Assembly (NCBI GenBank): GCA_013399305.1 | Contig: VXAI01000049.1 | Location: forward strand, 3,303,450 to 3,367,449 | Direction of reading: 5' to 3' | Length of the DNA: 64,000 bases | Source: Rostratula benghalensis | Taxonomy: Eukaryota > Chordata > Aves > Charadriiformes > Rostratulidae | In this document: positions 12,151 to 25,286 of the stretch, piece after piece | Position numbering within the stretch: position 1 is the stretch's first letter | How the letters are laid out: every line of letters begins with the position of its first letter | Notes under the pieces: generated by a model | Told to the model about the DNA's origin: nothing | Seen by the model: only the letters and a program-made list of their open reading frames with translations | Databases searched by the model: none | Position numbers and translations under genes: made by a program

Positions 12151-15100
12151 ATTCATCCCAACTGTCAGAAAGAAAGAGCTGAGATTATTATGACGAACTG
12201 ATTTATGTTTGTGCAACAAGAGTGAGATAATTCATCTAAAATGGCAGACAAAGGAATAGACAACAGTCTGGAAACTTAACCAATTTAAAAAGAGATCTGT
12301 TATGAAAATAAAGAGGGGAAAGTACATTTCATCTGCTGTTTTCTGCTTGCCCTCATTTTTCTTATTTAAACCTGACATCTATGAGTAACAGAGACACATT
12401 GGTACAGATGTAAGAGTTGCAGCGATCACATTAAACTACAAAAATAATATTCACAAAAAATCAGGAATAACAAAGAAAACAACAGAGGAGTACCATGAGC
12501 AAGAGCTTCCCTATCATAACTATTTTCCATCCAGGGAAGCTGACAACCAATGGAGGTTTGTGGAAGACATCATAGTTCACATAGCATCCTACCAATTTTA
12601 GCTCAATAGCAAGGAAATTCAGATCTAAATTTCTACAAAAAATGATATCCTCAAATGTTCAACAGAATACTAGTTCTGCCCGAGGGAAGAGAAATAGAAA
12701 TAAAAAAGCACAGCTCAAGGATTAATGGCCAGCAGCATCCTACCAAAGTGAAGTCATTTAAAAAAGCAAGTTAATGCAGCTGTACACATACAGTAAAAAT
12801 CTATCATTTAAATAGATGAAGATGCATCAAGTGTTTTCAAAGAGTACTCCATTACTCATTTGCTTTCATAATGACAAACGTTACATTTATCCAGACCTTC
12901 ACTGTGCACATATAGAAAACAAGCCCTAAATAAAAGTATCCTTTCACTTTTCCAGAAGTTCAAGAGTTCTGTTCTTAAAATCATATGATATATTTTCTCA
13001 ATCTGTCTTACTGTAGAACTATCAAAAACTTATACATAACTAAATTAGAATACAAGACATTACAGTATCCTTTTTCCAGTTATTAAGTATTCCAAATAGC
13101 ATTTTTCTAGATGATATTTCATCATGAGGAAAAGAAATTTTGAGGAAAGAGTACCAAGAAAATTAAACAGAAAACTCATCCATGAATACGGGATACTTGC
13201 ATTTTCCTGCTCCTTTATTTCTTTCCTTAAATGTAACCTATCTATTTGGTGTTAAAAGTAACCTTTTAAAGTCTTAAGAACTGACACACCAAATCAACTC
13301 TGGCTACTCTAATTCTCAGGCATGCTCGCCCAGTGATGGGACAGATGAGGACAGGATGTAGTAGATACACAAACACGTACCCTTCAATGCGTTCTTGAAA
13401 AACAAAGCTAATATTGGGGCAGTGAGAGTTCATTAAAATACATTGCTTATTCAAGGATAAACACTGAGTATCAGTAGCCTGGAACAGAACTAATGTGAAA
13501 TCTGCTTAGCTTGCTTACAATTTGGTGAAAATATTTAGTGCATACACATTTCTCAAACTGTTCTATTGCATTATAAATCAAAACAGATTTATGAAAGGTT
13601 CTGGTAGAATACTGATGAACATAAAATGAACACTACTTTGTGGCTCATTTCTTGATACTAAAATATTCCACACAAAGCAAAATACTTTTTTTTAAACAAC
13701 CCTAAAAAGAACACACCATTTTCCAGGTATCAGGAAACAAATATGGTCATCCCATTCAGAGTTACTTGTTTCTGCAGCAGATCTCCAAAGCATTTTTCTC
13801 TATGGATCTAAAAGTTGCAGTTTCTGTTCTTATTCCTTCAAACACAATCATGCTATTCTTTTGAGCTGGAAATCAATCAATTCATCTTCGAGATGACAAA
13901 GACTTCGCTTGCATTATTTCTGCACTAGTGGATGTGACCCATTAAAATCAAGCTTTTTTTTTTTGTATAGGAGATAGCATTATGGTTTTTGTTTCCAGCA
14001 AATAACAATACAGCTGAGAGTCACGTTCTTCCCTTTTCCTTCCATGGGCAACAGCCTTCCCATGACTTTCGTTCACTAATGTTTTCCTATGATCCACTTT
14101 GTTTTGCTGACAACTATGTCCCCTTCCCTAATGAAAAGATGTGCAATCTATTGTTCACTCAAGCCATTTTGTTTCTAACAATGACAAAATACCTATTTTA
14201 TGTCATGTTCTACTGCATAAATAACAAGAATGCAACATTGAGCCATACATCTGTATTCTTAGAAGCCTCAAATTAGCACCATTTAAAATATAACAATAAT
14301 CCTACTAGCATAATTTCTCTGCTGTTGAATGATAACATGCTCAAGGCAGTTTAAATGGTTTAAATTATAGACTTCTAGAGATGATGAAAACTATTAAAGA
14401 GATCTAGCTAGCCCATTCTCAACCCAAAATTACAACATATATAGTCACCCTTACTATGGTTGGGATACAGTCTCAAATAATCTGATGTAATTGTTTCCAA
14501 TCTGCTTTCTTGTATCACTTTGCAGTTTTGCAATCTCCAAATTATTCTATCTGTTGCAATAACAAATGTGATATACATGGGAGCTGATATTAAAGAACTA
14601 TAAAGACAGTTTTGGTTTAGTAAAATCTGTCGTAGGCATTCACAAAAAGCTGGTAATACAGTCTGAAAGTGTATTAACTGATTCTGAAAAAAATTATGCT
14701 AACAAAGAACATCACTGAAACTGATATTTAAGTTAAATAACCCAGTTATTCTTTTAGTACACAAATATTAACGCTTTGTGTGGAATTACAGCGCCTGTCG
14801 TAAACTGTATTCCTACTTTTTTTTCATTTGCTCTAGTTACTTCTCACCACATAAGCCATATGCATATATTTTACCTTTTGAAATGTTTGCTGTCCCCACC
14901 ATTTGATTGTCACAGGTCTCTCCCACACTCCCAAGAAAAGTCATATGGGGCCTTACAACCCTGTGATACCTTCTCCCTTCTTCTCCTTTAACACAGGTAG
15001 CCCCTCAGCCTGTCCTCAATCACCGCTTGTAGCCACCTCCTTCTTCACCTGCTCAGCACCCACCTCCACCTTCCTTCTCCTCAGGCTGCTTCCTCAGCTG

Positions 15101-15319
15101 AATGTGGAGAAACAGGAATTCCTCCTCAAAAGACCTTCAGAGATTCCTTATCCTCTTCTAGAAAAGGAATTCCTAAAGAAAAAAGGAAACTGAAGTAAGG
15201 CCACCCTGAACCACAAGGCTGTTCCTCACCTCACATTCGCTGAAGAACAGTATGTCTTTCCCCTCAAACTTTTCACAAAGCAGCACCTAGAAAGGGACTG
15301 CAGCCCTGAAAAATAAAAT
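12151..15319. other. Non-coding stretch between CR1 pair and CpG island
   Basis: AT-rich, with the second 56-bp direct-repeat copy at 12,403-12,458. Becomes C-rich from about 14,890 toward the CpG island. No coding signal seen. Confidence 0.6.
12403..12458 (+). repeat. 56-bp direct repeat, copy 2
   Basis: Second copy of the sequence at 10,328-10,383, differing only at GCAGCGATC versus GCAGTGATC. It lies about 2.07 kb away, on the other side of the two CR1 fragments. Neither copy looks like part of a known transposon to me. Confidence 0.9.
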
Positions 15320-15409
15320 GAATACGCGACAGCCGACGCAAAAGGCCAGGCGTGAGAAAGCGGGAGTTTGTTGTATCCCTGCTCCAGGACAGTGACAGGG
15401 CCAGCTTAC

Positions 15410-15740
15410 CTCCTCTGCCCTGAGGGGCGCAGGCAGATGGCGGGAGGGCGGCCCCTCGCGCCTTCCTCAGGGGGGCGCGAGCGGAAGGGCAACACCGGCC
15501 CCTCCCTCTCCCCTCAGCCGAGGGCAGCTGTGAGGGCGGTTCCTCACCTCAGACCGGGATGGTGGCGGTCTTTCCCCCCTCACCGCCTTTCCACCGCCAC
15601 CGTGACCGCAAAGTAGCTTTCCGAAGGAGCCGCTGGGAACGTCGGCACAGCGCCAGCCGGAGGCACTTCCCTCTTCCAGGTACCGCTCTTGGGCTCGCCG
15701 AAGCCACGCGTCCCAAAATGGAGGCCGGCCGGTGCGAGAG
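15410..15740 (-). ncRNA. Candidate non-coding first exon, leftward transcript from CpG island
   Basis: On the minus strand the island contains a strong donor GAG|GTAAGC (exon boundary at 15,410) and a second one GAG|GTGAGG (boundary at 15,548). I see no ATG on the minus strand between the YY1-like site near 15,720 and the donor at 15,548, and none obvious up to 15,410, so such an exon would be 5' UTR or non-coding RNA. The start is only a guess from motif positions. No matching downstream exon was identified in the 15 kb to the left. Confidence 0.3.
15559..15679 (+). other. Candidate rightward first exon of CpG island (ATG with open frame to a donor)
   Basis: On the plus strand an ATG at 15,559 (context ccgggATGG) opens 40 codons, Arg/His/Pro-rich (begins MVAVFPPSPPFHRHRDRK), up to CAG|GTACCG, a moderate splice donor at 15,680. 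Without splicing the frame continues to a TAG at 15,742-15,744. The composition is what GC-rich DNA gives in any frame and I recognise no protein, so a coding role is doubtful. Confidence 0.15.
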
Positions 15741-16894
15741 CTAGCCGCGGCTCACGCTTTCCCGCCCTTCTCGGGCGGGGTCCTGTGGGCGACACCCAGG
15801 GAGGGGACACATCAACTCCCGTTAGTCGAGCCGTCCTTCAAAGGATTCTGTCTTACCATTTCGTTTCTTTAAAAACAAACACAGTGATACGTTTGGTGGA
15901 CTTTTTCTTCTCCCTGGTTACGTTCTGGTCTTCTGTTGTTTGACAAGATGAGCGGGAGTTAAGGCATGTTTGGAGCTTGCTTTCCTCCATGCCACAGTGT
16001 TTCTGCTTGCCCCACTGCAGCAATTGCAATGACTTTGGAAAGAGCAGCCCTAAAAATATATCTTAGGGGTCTGCTAGCACTGTCCTGTTGTGCACCTGAT
16101 GTCAGTCAGGTCGCTGAACACAGGAATGACCAATTATGTATGTAGGGGGCTGTTTGTGTTTTAATTGAATAGGGTATAGGTGGAAATGGAGTATTTGATT
16201 GCATGTTGGGATAGTTAGGGATGGAGAAGACAAAAGCTGAAAACTGATGGAGCAGAAAAAAGGATGTGAGCCCTCTGAGTAAATCTGGACCAGTTTTAGT
16301 AGGGCCGCCTGAGGCTGCTTGCTTGCAGCCCGCCTCTGCTGTTGCCCGGGGCAGGAGTCACTGTTGGCTGTTCACCCACCCCTGCCTGCCTCGATGGGGC
16401 AGCTGCTGGGCCCACGCCATGCCTGTGGTGAGAGGAGGCCACAGCTTTGTCACCAGTCTCCCTCCTGTTCCCCTGCAGCCTGCTGTGCTAGGGCCATCTG
16501 CAACAAGTTACTTCCCAGTTTCTCAGGCTTCCCGTAGTTGATCCAACCCTGTCAGCCTCTTGCTGCCCACCCACATGGGCATTCCTGCATGTGGACTGAC
16601 TCATCACTTGTCTGAACTGATGATATCCTGCACCTCCACACACCTTCATTTTCAGTAAGCCCAGGAAGGGCACAGCTTCTGTTTGAGTTCCATAGATTCC
16701 CTAGGTACGGTACCTGCATTCCCATTACTGTGTATGCACATAGTTTTTTACTGTCCTGGTGATAAGTTGGTTGATGTTTTTAGATGTATAAATACGATAA
16801 TCTCAGCAGATGTTTTGCATAAGGTGCTGTATAGAAAGCTGTAAACGTTGGTAGTAATATTTTGCATGCAATAAAATAATTTTTTTTTCAAATA

Positions 16895-16965
16895 GCAGAA
16901 AGGAAGAGATTTTGGGTTTGTTTGGTTCATTTGGTTTTGGTTTTGTTTTGTTGGTTTTTTTGTGT
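16895..16965 (+). repeat. T/G-rich low-complexity stretch
   Basis: GATTTTGGGTTTGTTTGGTT and onward, made almost wholly of T and G with GGTTTT-like periods; simple sequence without coding signal. Confidence 0.7.
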
Positions 16966-18530
16966 TCTGCAGGAACTACTGCCCCATTTAAGTTCAGTCA
17001 GTGATTCTGTCATCAACAATCTTCTGAACAGTTTAAAATCATGGCTTTTTCCCCTTTTTATATGTGGAGCAAATTTTCTGGGCTGGAAAAATCGTAACTG
17101 TAGACAAAACGTAGCATGATACAAATATTTAAATTTAGTTTTTGTTTGTTCAGATAAAACCTTTGGGAATGTGCTTTCCCTTAATCAGAGAAAGAAACAA
17201 TGGGTTTATGTGCACTTCACAGTCCTATAGAATCACTAAATAGGGGAAAACTAGCCTAGGTCCCCTAGAGGCAGTAGTGAAGTGATTTAATTTTGAATAT
17301 TCTTTCAGTTGTTAAAATATTCCTTCCAAAGAGGTTTAGAAAAAATCATTATGGGAGATCAGTGCTATATGCAGTTGGCATTTTCAGCATACTGATTCAC
17401 TAAGAACCATTAAGTAGTGTGGCACAAATATCTCATAGTGACATTGTCTGCAATTACACAAGCGCAGTTATATTGACTACACTAGCAGCACTGGCTCATC
17501 TAGGAGACATCTTCTCAGCTTGATGGCTCCTGAAAATACTGCTGTTACACAATGCTTTGGATGGGGAGTGTGGCCTTTTGACTCTGAGCTGAATTCTGGT
17601 CAGATATTGCCCATAATAATCTGAAAAACTTTTTGCAATAACAGCTTGTGGTCAGGTTGTGCATCTATTGCCCACAGAAAGTGAAGGGTGAAAGGTACAG
17701 CTGTCTTTGGAGAGCAGAAGGATAAGATGGAGAGTCTGTAAACCCCTTCCTCCCAAACCAGCAGGTTTTGCATTAACTGAAAAATGCTGCAACTAGTAGT
17801 GATGAGATTGAAAGGAGCCGAAGTTGTGTAAAGAACAGAGTAGTTCTTTTTAAACAGTTCAGATAACCCAGGTAGTGCAATATCTAAGCTCTTTTCAAAT
17901 GAGTTTCTATGAGTTTCATATCTTGATGAGCTTTTTGTTTGTTACAAGTTAAGTAAGCTTTAGCAAATCCAGTATAGAATAGCCATTATGGAAAACTATA
18001 CTTTTATCAAATTATATTTTAAATAATCTTTATTTATGCAGTAAGGAAAAATACACAGAATATTCTAGGTTTTATTCTTAAATAATTCAAATACCAGTGG
18101 CTGGAGATCCTGATAACTTCTGAGAACATAAGGTAAACTGTAAGTGGAAGTCTAGAATGTGGAACTATTGAATCTATTGACTTTCCCCTAAAAAAAAGGG
18201 ACAAAGTCTAATTCCCTTGTTGATGAATACTACTTTTCTTCAGCTAGTCACTTTAATTCAGTAGAAATAAATAAGGGTTATGGCAATGTTATAAGTAAGC
18301 AGATATCTTGATTAATTGCTGATAAGACACAAACCTTGAAAAAGACCATTCTTCAAAGTAAATAGATTTTCCTTCTTCAGAATTAGTAATTTATTTCTTT
18401 GTCCAGCATACTTTCAGGGGAAAAATCGAGTGTCTTCTCTATCTTCCATTTTCAGGTCTTTACCTTTTCCTTGTAATATGATGTATTGTTACCAAGTTGC
18501 TGTTCTGAACGCCTTTTCTTCTGTACTGTC

Positions 18531-18552
18531 TTTTTTTTTTTTTTTTTTTTTT
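18531..18552 (+). repeat. T22 homopolymer
   Basis: Twenty-two consecutive T between TACTGTC and GTGAAATC. It could be the A-tail of a minus-strand retrocopy, but no body is recognisable to its left. Confidence 0.9.
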
Positions 18553-21500
18553 GTGAAATCTTGTATTTTAACAAGGCATAAAGCTTTTTCTGACAATTTT
18601 TGGATGAGTGCTTTTGGACAGAGAGCAATTGAATGAGTTCAAAAGAGTGGGTTGTGAATCTGGTTTTTGCTTACGCGAGCAGTTGTAGTAGTAGAGAATG
18701 CCACTGTCTCTTAAGGCTAGAAAATCAAGGAGTGCTTGTTCTGTATTCTCTAAACTTCAAATCTCTAATTCATGTGAGGAAATCCTCATTACATTTTCCC
18801 ACGGTGATTCTAGTCATTTGGATAAAAAAGTGTGCCTGCTGTGCTTTAGATTGCAATGGAGGAACTCTTCAATTCCGAAAGAGGTTTTAAATTCAAGACG
18901 TACCACTCGCAGCCTGTGATGCATGTCTCAACTTAAGATAATGAAACCAACCTGTTTCAGACAAATTCCATTTAAATAATTAGCAATTCAAAGTTGTGAA
19001 AGTTATTTCAGGCTATAAAGTTCATACAATTCTCACATCAAGAATTTGTGAACAGTGAAAGCAAAAATAATTTATTTTTTAATATTTAGTAATTAAAATA
19101 TAATTTGACAGCACTCACCAAATAGCCCATGAAGAATTCATTTGTATAAAATGCTCAAATGGTATTTTGAAGAGACTAACTGAGATGTTTAGCCTTTTTA
19201 ACTGTTGAAGAAATTTCATGTTTGGCAGTCAGATGGTATACAAATGAGTGATAACAGCAGTTGTTGTAACTGAAATCTTTAAAGAAAAATATGAGCATTC
19301 TCTAGAACATACAAGCAAGGAATGAGGTAAGAGTTGTAAGGAAAATACTTGTGCAAAGGGATTCTATGGAAGCCCACCTACGAGCTAATTGAGGTATGAA
19401 CTATTTTACTTACTTGCAAGCAGTTATTTTTCCACTTAAACAATCTTAATAGAGTAACTGGCTTTAGGATTTAGGCATGGAAATTCAATGTGACCAGAAA
19501 GGAAGTAATAACATTTTGTCCAGAATGTGGTCTTTGTCCTAAATAAATGACTGACAACACTTGCTGACATGAAGAATTTTATTTGATAGGGATATTAAGT
19601 TTCCCTAACCTCCTTTGCCATCTTGTTAGTCAAGATTTTTATATAAATTAAATGGAGCAGTTGACAATATAGATTGTATAAATAGCAAAAATAATGAGTA
19701 ACAGATTAAAAATGAGAAAATGGAGTATTAAGCAAGGCTGTAGTGGCTGTAGAACTATTATGGTAGGATATAGCAAGTTAGTACAACTTTTAAAATTAAT
19801 TTTCTTCCAAATCCATTCTGAATCCATTTTTGAGGGAATATTTCGTTCTTTCTCCAAGACAGAATGTGTATTCCATTTCTCTTAATTCCATTGCATTTTT
19901 TTAACTGTATTTCTGTGATGACAACTAGTGTTTACAACCATAACTGGTAAGCGCTTGACTCAGAGACAAGAAGAAGATATACAAGTAGAAAATGAGCTTT
20001 AGTATCAAGTTTGATGTGCAGCTCAAAGCTCTGCTTCTGTGTATGTGTAGAGCTGCTTTTTGCATTAAGGTTTGATGCTTATCTCACTCCTGAGCTTGAT
20101 AAATATCCTTCAAGTAGCTGGTTTTCTACCTTAAGCTAGCTGTTTCTCTACCTGAACGTATGTGATGGGTAAGTGTTATAAAGCACACTAAAGTCACGCC
20201 AGCATGAGTAGTTAGTGCACAAAACCCAGAAGCATTCTTATTCAAAGACAGCAGAGGCATGTTATATTAAATTTTGTACACAGCATTTGTGTAGAGGGCA
20301 AAAAGATCAGACCTCCACAGTCAGATGAATTTTTAAATTTTAATTTGGTTTCATTTGGTTCCTCAGATTGCTCTGAGGAAATCCTAGTTTAAAACACAAA
20401 CAGAAAACCCCAAAACCCTAAGAGCCTCCCAAACACCAAATATCTAAATATTAAAAGAATATTTTGCTTATATAAGATTGCATAAAGTTTGCATCTACTT
20501 TGCAGTTTTGCACAAAAAGCTTGGGATGATCTCTTTGAACCAAATCAATTTCTTAGATTTAAAGTGTGCTGTTGGGAGATTGTCCTCTGTGTTTTGTAGG
20601 ATGTCCATTGCTGTCACTTCCTAAATAACAGCTCTACATTTTCATCAAGGTTGCTGTTCAGAGTGCAGTCCGCAGAGCTTTTGAGGCGAATACAGAGAGA
20701 GGAAAGAGACATATCAAGCACACTATAGGTGTTCTTCAGGCTGACACTTCTATCCTTTTGACCAATAGAGGTGGAGATACTGTTCCAAAACACTGCACAG
20801 ACTTTTAAGAAATGGCTAGAAGTAATGTTGTGGACAAAATTAAGGAAATAAAATGGGAGAGAAACCATAATAACTTCACAAAAGCTTTTAGCTCCCTAGA
20901 TTTGGTGATTTCTGTAAATGGTATGTTATCTCTATTGAAAGGCATGGAAACATTAAGAGAACTCTTATCATCTAGGTTGTAGTTATCCTTTTGCTGATGT
21001 TTGAGCATTGTTTCCTTTGAATTAGCTGTATATTGTCCTTGTAGCTCTTATGTCCTTGTAGATGATGCATGACAATCTTTAAAATATTACATTGCTTCAG
21101 TCTGTAAATAGCAGTTTGGCACCTGCAGCTTTTCCAGGACTATTTTTTGAATTTTATTTCCTGATGTTTTAATTAATCTTGTGTGAGTTGTAAATGTCAG
21201 CACACGTTTTTACAGCATCTTTGCTGTTGAGAAGGGAAATATCTGAAGGAATTTCTAACAGGATCATTTCCTCTTCCCTTTTAGTTTGCCAGGTCTAAAT
21301 ATATAGCAAAATGCAGCTGTCTGAAATTACTTCAGTGATCTTAGTTGAGTTCTGTTTCTTTTGCATGCTGTCACTCACTGTTTTGTTCATACTCCAAGCT
21401 GACATACAAGTGATACACATTTGTTCCATCTCCATATTTTCTTTCCTTTAGTTATAACGCCTTCAGGCTGGAGTTGCCCTTCTGATATTGATGTAACCTG

Positions 21501-24500
21501 TATTTTTTTCTACTCCAGAAATTCAAATAATGCTTCTCTCCTGTCACATTTGAACAATTGCTTGCCAGAGTGCTGCATAAGGAGTAGTTTCTAAACTTAT
21601 GTCTCCTCTGGCTATATAATACCAGAATTACAAGAACTTAAGAGCAATGGCTAATAATGAGCTGCAAGTCTGTGATACCACCTCCCAGACATTGTGTCAA
21701 AAGCATTTGACCCCTTACGTTTTGAAAGCTTTAGTTAGAATTCAGTCTAGTGTGCTTTTGAACTCTTCCTCATACACCGGAATCCGTGAAGCATTCAATT
21801 TTTTGTAAATTGATACAGCAGAAATGTTAATATATGAAGTATTGGAGATCAATAAGCTGTTAAGCAGTTGACGTTATGTGTTGTCCTTCCACAACCAACC
21901 AAAATAAAAAAACCTGGAAGTATGAACAAATTTACTTTGAATAATTTAAGCCTTTTACAAGGGAATAAACCTATACTAAAAAAAATTAAATCTGTTTGGC
22001 TGTCTGGAAACATATTAATATTAAAGATTACACCTTTCCTTTCAGATGGGTTTTGAGATTTGTATGCTAGGTCCAGGAGCCTCTGTGTAATGAGTTCTCT
22101 TTAGATGATTTAAAATAAAATCCATAGCTTCCATGTTGTGTGCTGAAAATGTCCGTTTTCCTTTGCATGCACGTGTGCACACGGAAGAAAACCAGTTTTC
22201 TTATGAGAAAGATATTACTTGGTAATAAATATCCTGATTTAGAAGTTTTTAAAGTGAAGGATCAGTGTGGTGCAGTAAAATGAAGATTACTTTAATCTTT
22301 GACAATTATTTTCTTTCAACCTAAAGGAAATTACTGATACTGCTTTGGATTTCAGCTGTGGTATTTCCATTCACCTAGTAGATTATTGGGCTGCTCATTT
22401 TACCCTTCTAAGTTGCAAAAAAAAGACAGGAAGTAAAGCAGCAATTTTTAAAGGGGCATTTAAATGTCTTATATTGTGCCATGTTTACAAGAGAAACCTG
22501 TTATTTTTAGCAAGCCCCTCCAAGTTCTTTGCATTCAGATGATACATCTACAACACCTCCTAAGAAACAGTGGATGTGACTCAAAGCCCATATTGATCAG
22601 GAAAACCCCTCCCATTAACTCCCAAGTTTGCTGATAAACCTGTATGTATATAACATTAGTCAGACTTCATGCTAATGCTAGTGGTAGAGTAGTTAAAGTG
22701 ATGTAACAGGATGTCAGTCAGTTGTACTAATGTGTATAGTATAAATTTTAACTGTATCATAAAATCCAATACTGTTATTTCAGGTTTGTTTGCTTGCCAC
22801 ACAGGCTAAGATTTTTATTTTGTTACTTTGAAGTAATAATATTAGGAGTACAAAGATAAAATTGTGAAATGAATGTCTGAGGAAATGGTCACGTTCTGAG
22901 AAGTAACCTGATGTAATTTAAATATTCCTGCACTATAATCTGTATTGGTTTTTTGACCTTTAGCCTTTCTGATCTGTGTCATGCACTTAAATTCTATCCA
23001 TAATGGCATCATGATGGTATACTGTCCCTTAGCACCTCCATGAGTTTTATTTGTCAAATGAGGACTATGTGTTAAGCTGAGACAATAAAATGAAGAGAGA
23101 GGGTAGCCACTGTGTTGGGGTGTGGTAATTGTTTTGAGTGTTCCTCATAAAAACATAATGTTCAGTAGTTATATTGTGCTGCTTCTCAAGGTGAAATCAA
23201 AGCAATAATCTGCAGGCTTAAGTGGTTTTATATTTTTTTATTTAACCATTTTCCCGATGCCCAAGGAAAGCAGTGAAATTACATTATATAAGGATGTATA
23301 CATCACAAAATTGCTGCAATGATTACAGTTTAAGAAGTTCTTCAATTGACCAGAAAAATTGTGGTCAGTAGCCAATGCTGTTGGAGCACTTGAGCTTGCC
23401 AAACGAGGTGGTTGTTAAGGGGAAATATACATTTTAGTTGTTTGACAGCTCCCTTTCATTTTGGTCTGTAAATATGGTAACTCAATAAATACCAGAGTGC
23501 AGAAGTGTGTGAACAGGAATAGTAAACAGAAATCTATTTATGTTTGAAGGCATGACTTGTGGATCTAGAGCAGTATTACACATTATTTCTTTTGTACCTT
23601 AATCAATGTGTAATATATATGCAGTATTCTGTAGCATCAGTAAAGTATCACTTAGAAGCTTCACCTACCAAGAAATGGAATGAGCATAAAGGAATTCTTA
23701 TTGTACTAAGAATCAGTGTATTGGTGATGGGAACGGACACTGGATGTGACAGGATTTTTAGTATGTTAGTACTTTCTGAGCTTGTGTCTTGTCAGCTGAT
23801 TACTAGAGTTCTGTAATGATGTGGTGAGGTAAGGAATCTAATGGGATTAGTAAAATCTGATAAAATGACTGTAGATTAGTATTTTACCAGCTGAGTATAT
23901 TGATGTCAATTTTGTTCATCTTGTATGTCTGGGATGAGGAACATTTATAAGAGTGTAGTTGGACTGTAAAAAAATTCCCATTCTTACAAAGCGTGAATGC
24001 CATATGCCATATGCTTTGGGGTTGCACATGCTACCCATTCTTAGGGAGAAAAATAACTTCATTAAAGGCCCCTATTGCACAGGTTAGAAAGAAACTAATG
24101 CTAGTCTTCACTAACTGGTCTTTTCTTGCAATCCTCTATTAATAGCATAACTTCAGGGGAAGCAGAATATATCCGTGCCAGTTCTTACCCACTCACTGGT
24201 CACTGTGCTACTGCATGCATCTCCTACAAAGTCATTTTTGGATGCTGCCAAAAATACAAGGTGAATATAAGAGAAACATTCTTTATCGCTTTTGATGACT
24301 ATGTTAACACATAAAGTTTCCAAAATCACTTAGTGTGAGACTAGATATTTGTAAGGATCTGGGTAATAGTAGTCTGCATTGCTGTTGGAAATAGTACTTC
24401 TACGCATAATTCCTATTGGATTTTTCTTCCTCGAGGATCTCAGCCTAGTTAACTTAGTTTTAAAAATAGTATTTTTATAGTGGTTTGTTCCCAGGAAGAG

Positions 24501-25189
24501 TAGTACCACCTCCTGTGTGGATTGGCTTTAGCACTCTTCATCAGGAGGTAATTTAGCTCATTAAAATTGCCCACCAGAATCTTAAAGTGATGTAATGAAT
24601 CTATGAAGAAATATCTTGCTGAATCTTCTTACTTTTATAACTGAAACATATGGCAATTTGTCTTCAGTACGGATGCCAGTTCATGTCATATTTTGCATGC
24701 TTTGTGTCTTCAGTAACGATTTAGTTTCATCTGTATGATTTTCATGACTAATCACATTAGCTACAAATGCAGATATACAAGTCTTGGAGAGTAAATACTG
24801 GTTTGTTTTGCTTTAATAAACTTTTTATATTTTGTTTAGCATGACATTGATGATGTCTAAATACTTGGTCGTAATAGAGTAAAAAGGGTGGAAAGAATTT
24901 CTTAACAAACCTTAACATCCGTGATTGATGCTGGTGGTGATGTATATTCATAGATATTCAGCCCTGGATTATGCATGAACTACCACATGGAACAAAAATG
25001 TCAACTAAACTGGTAGAAAATTTATGTGTCTCTGTGCATGAGAATAACAGTGCAACTGCCTTGCCAGCACAGTCAAGGTAATTCAGGAGCCAAGGAAGTA
25101 TTTTATTTGGTAGCTGGTTTTTGCCTTAAATATTAAAAAAATAAGATGATGGCTGATGTTAAAAACAAAACAAAATCAACAAGAAAAAA

Positions 25190-25205
25190 NNNNNNNNNNN
25201 NNNNN
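25190..25205. other. Assembly gap (16 N)
   Basis: Sixteen N bases bounded by A-rich sequence. True length is unknown. An apparent open frame across it is an artefact. Confidence 0.99.
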
Positions 25206-25216
25206 AAAGAGTGACT

Positions 25217-25236
25217 CCCCCCCCCTGAGCATGCTG

Positions 25237-25267
<31 letters not shown>

Positions 25268-25286
25268 CAAGAACACCCCCCCCCCC
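25217..25286 (+). repeat. Homopolymer cluster C9 - A29 - C11 beside the gap
   Basis: C at 25,217-25,225, A at 25,239-25,267 and C at 25,276-25,286. Such runs stall sequencing and probably explain the neighbouring gap; run lengths should be treated as approximate. Confidence 0.9.

Larger units (their letters stand above)
15320..15840. promoter_or_regulatory. Orphan CpG island promoter
   Basis: This is the only strongly GC- and CpG-rich block in an AT-rich window; CpGs are dense from about 15,327 (ACGCGACAGCCGACG) to 15,835. Promoter-type motifs include GCGGAAG and CACTTCC (ETS-like, near 15,480 and 15,665), CCCAAAATGGAGGCC (YY1-like, near 15,715), and a GC-box inverted repeat CCCGCCC-ttct-cGGGCGGG near 15,760. 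Good first-exon donors exist on both strands (see separate entries), which fits a bidirectional promoter. No first-exon peptide is recognisable as a known protein. A lncRNA promoter, or a gene with a non-coding first exon whose coding exons are far left or right, are both possible. Confidence 0.8.

Noticed and set aside
15580..15810. Minus-strand 76-codon frame in the CpG island
   Set aside because: GC-rich DNA is open in most frames; the peptide is Pro/Arg/Gly-rich without a known N-terminus and overlaps plus-strand frames.
15320..15840. LONP2 first exon as the gene behind the CpG island (expected from mammalian gene order)
   Set aside because: LONP2 coding starts in its first exon, and no frame in the island resembles its N-terminus.
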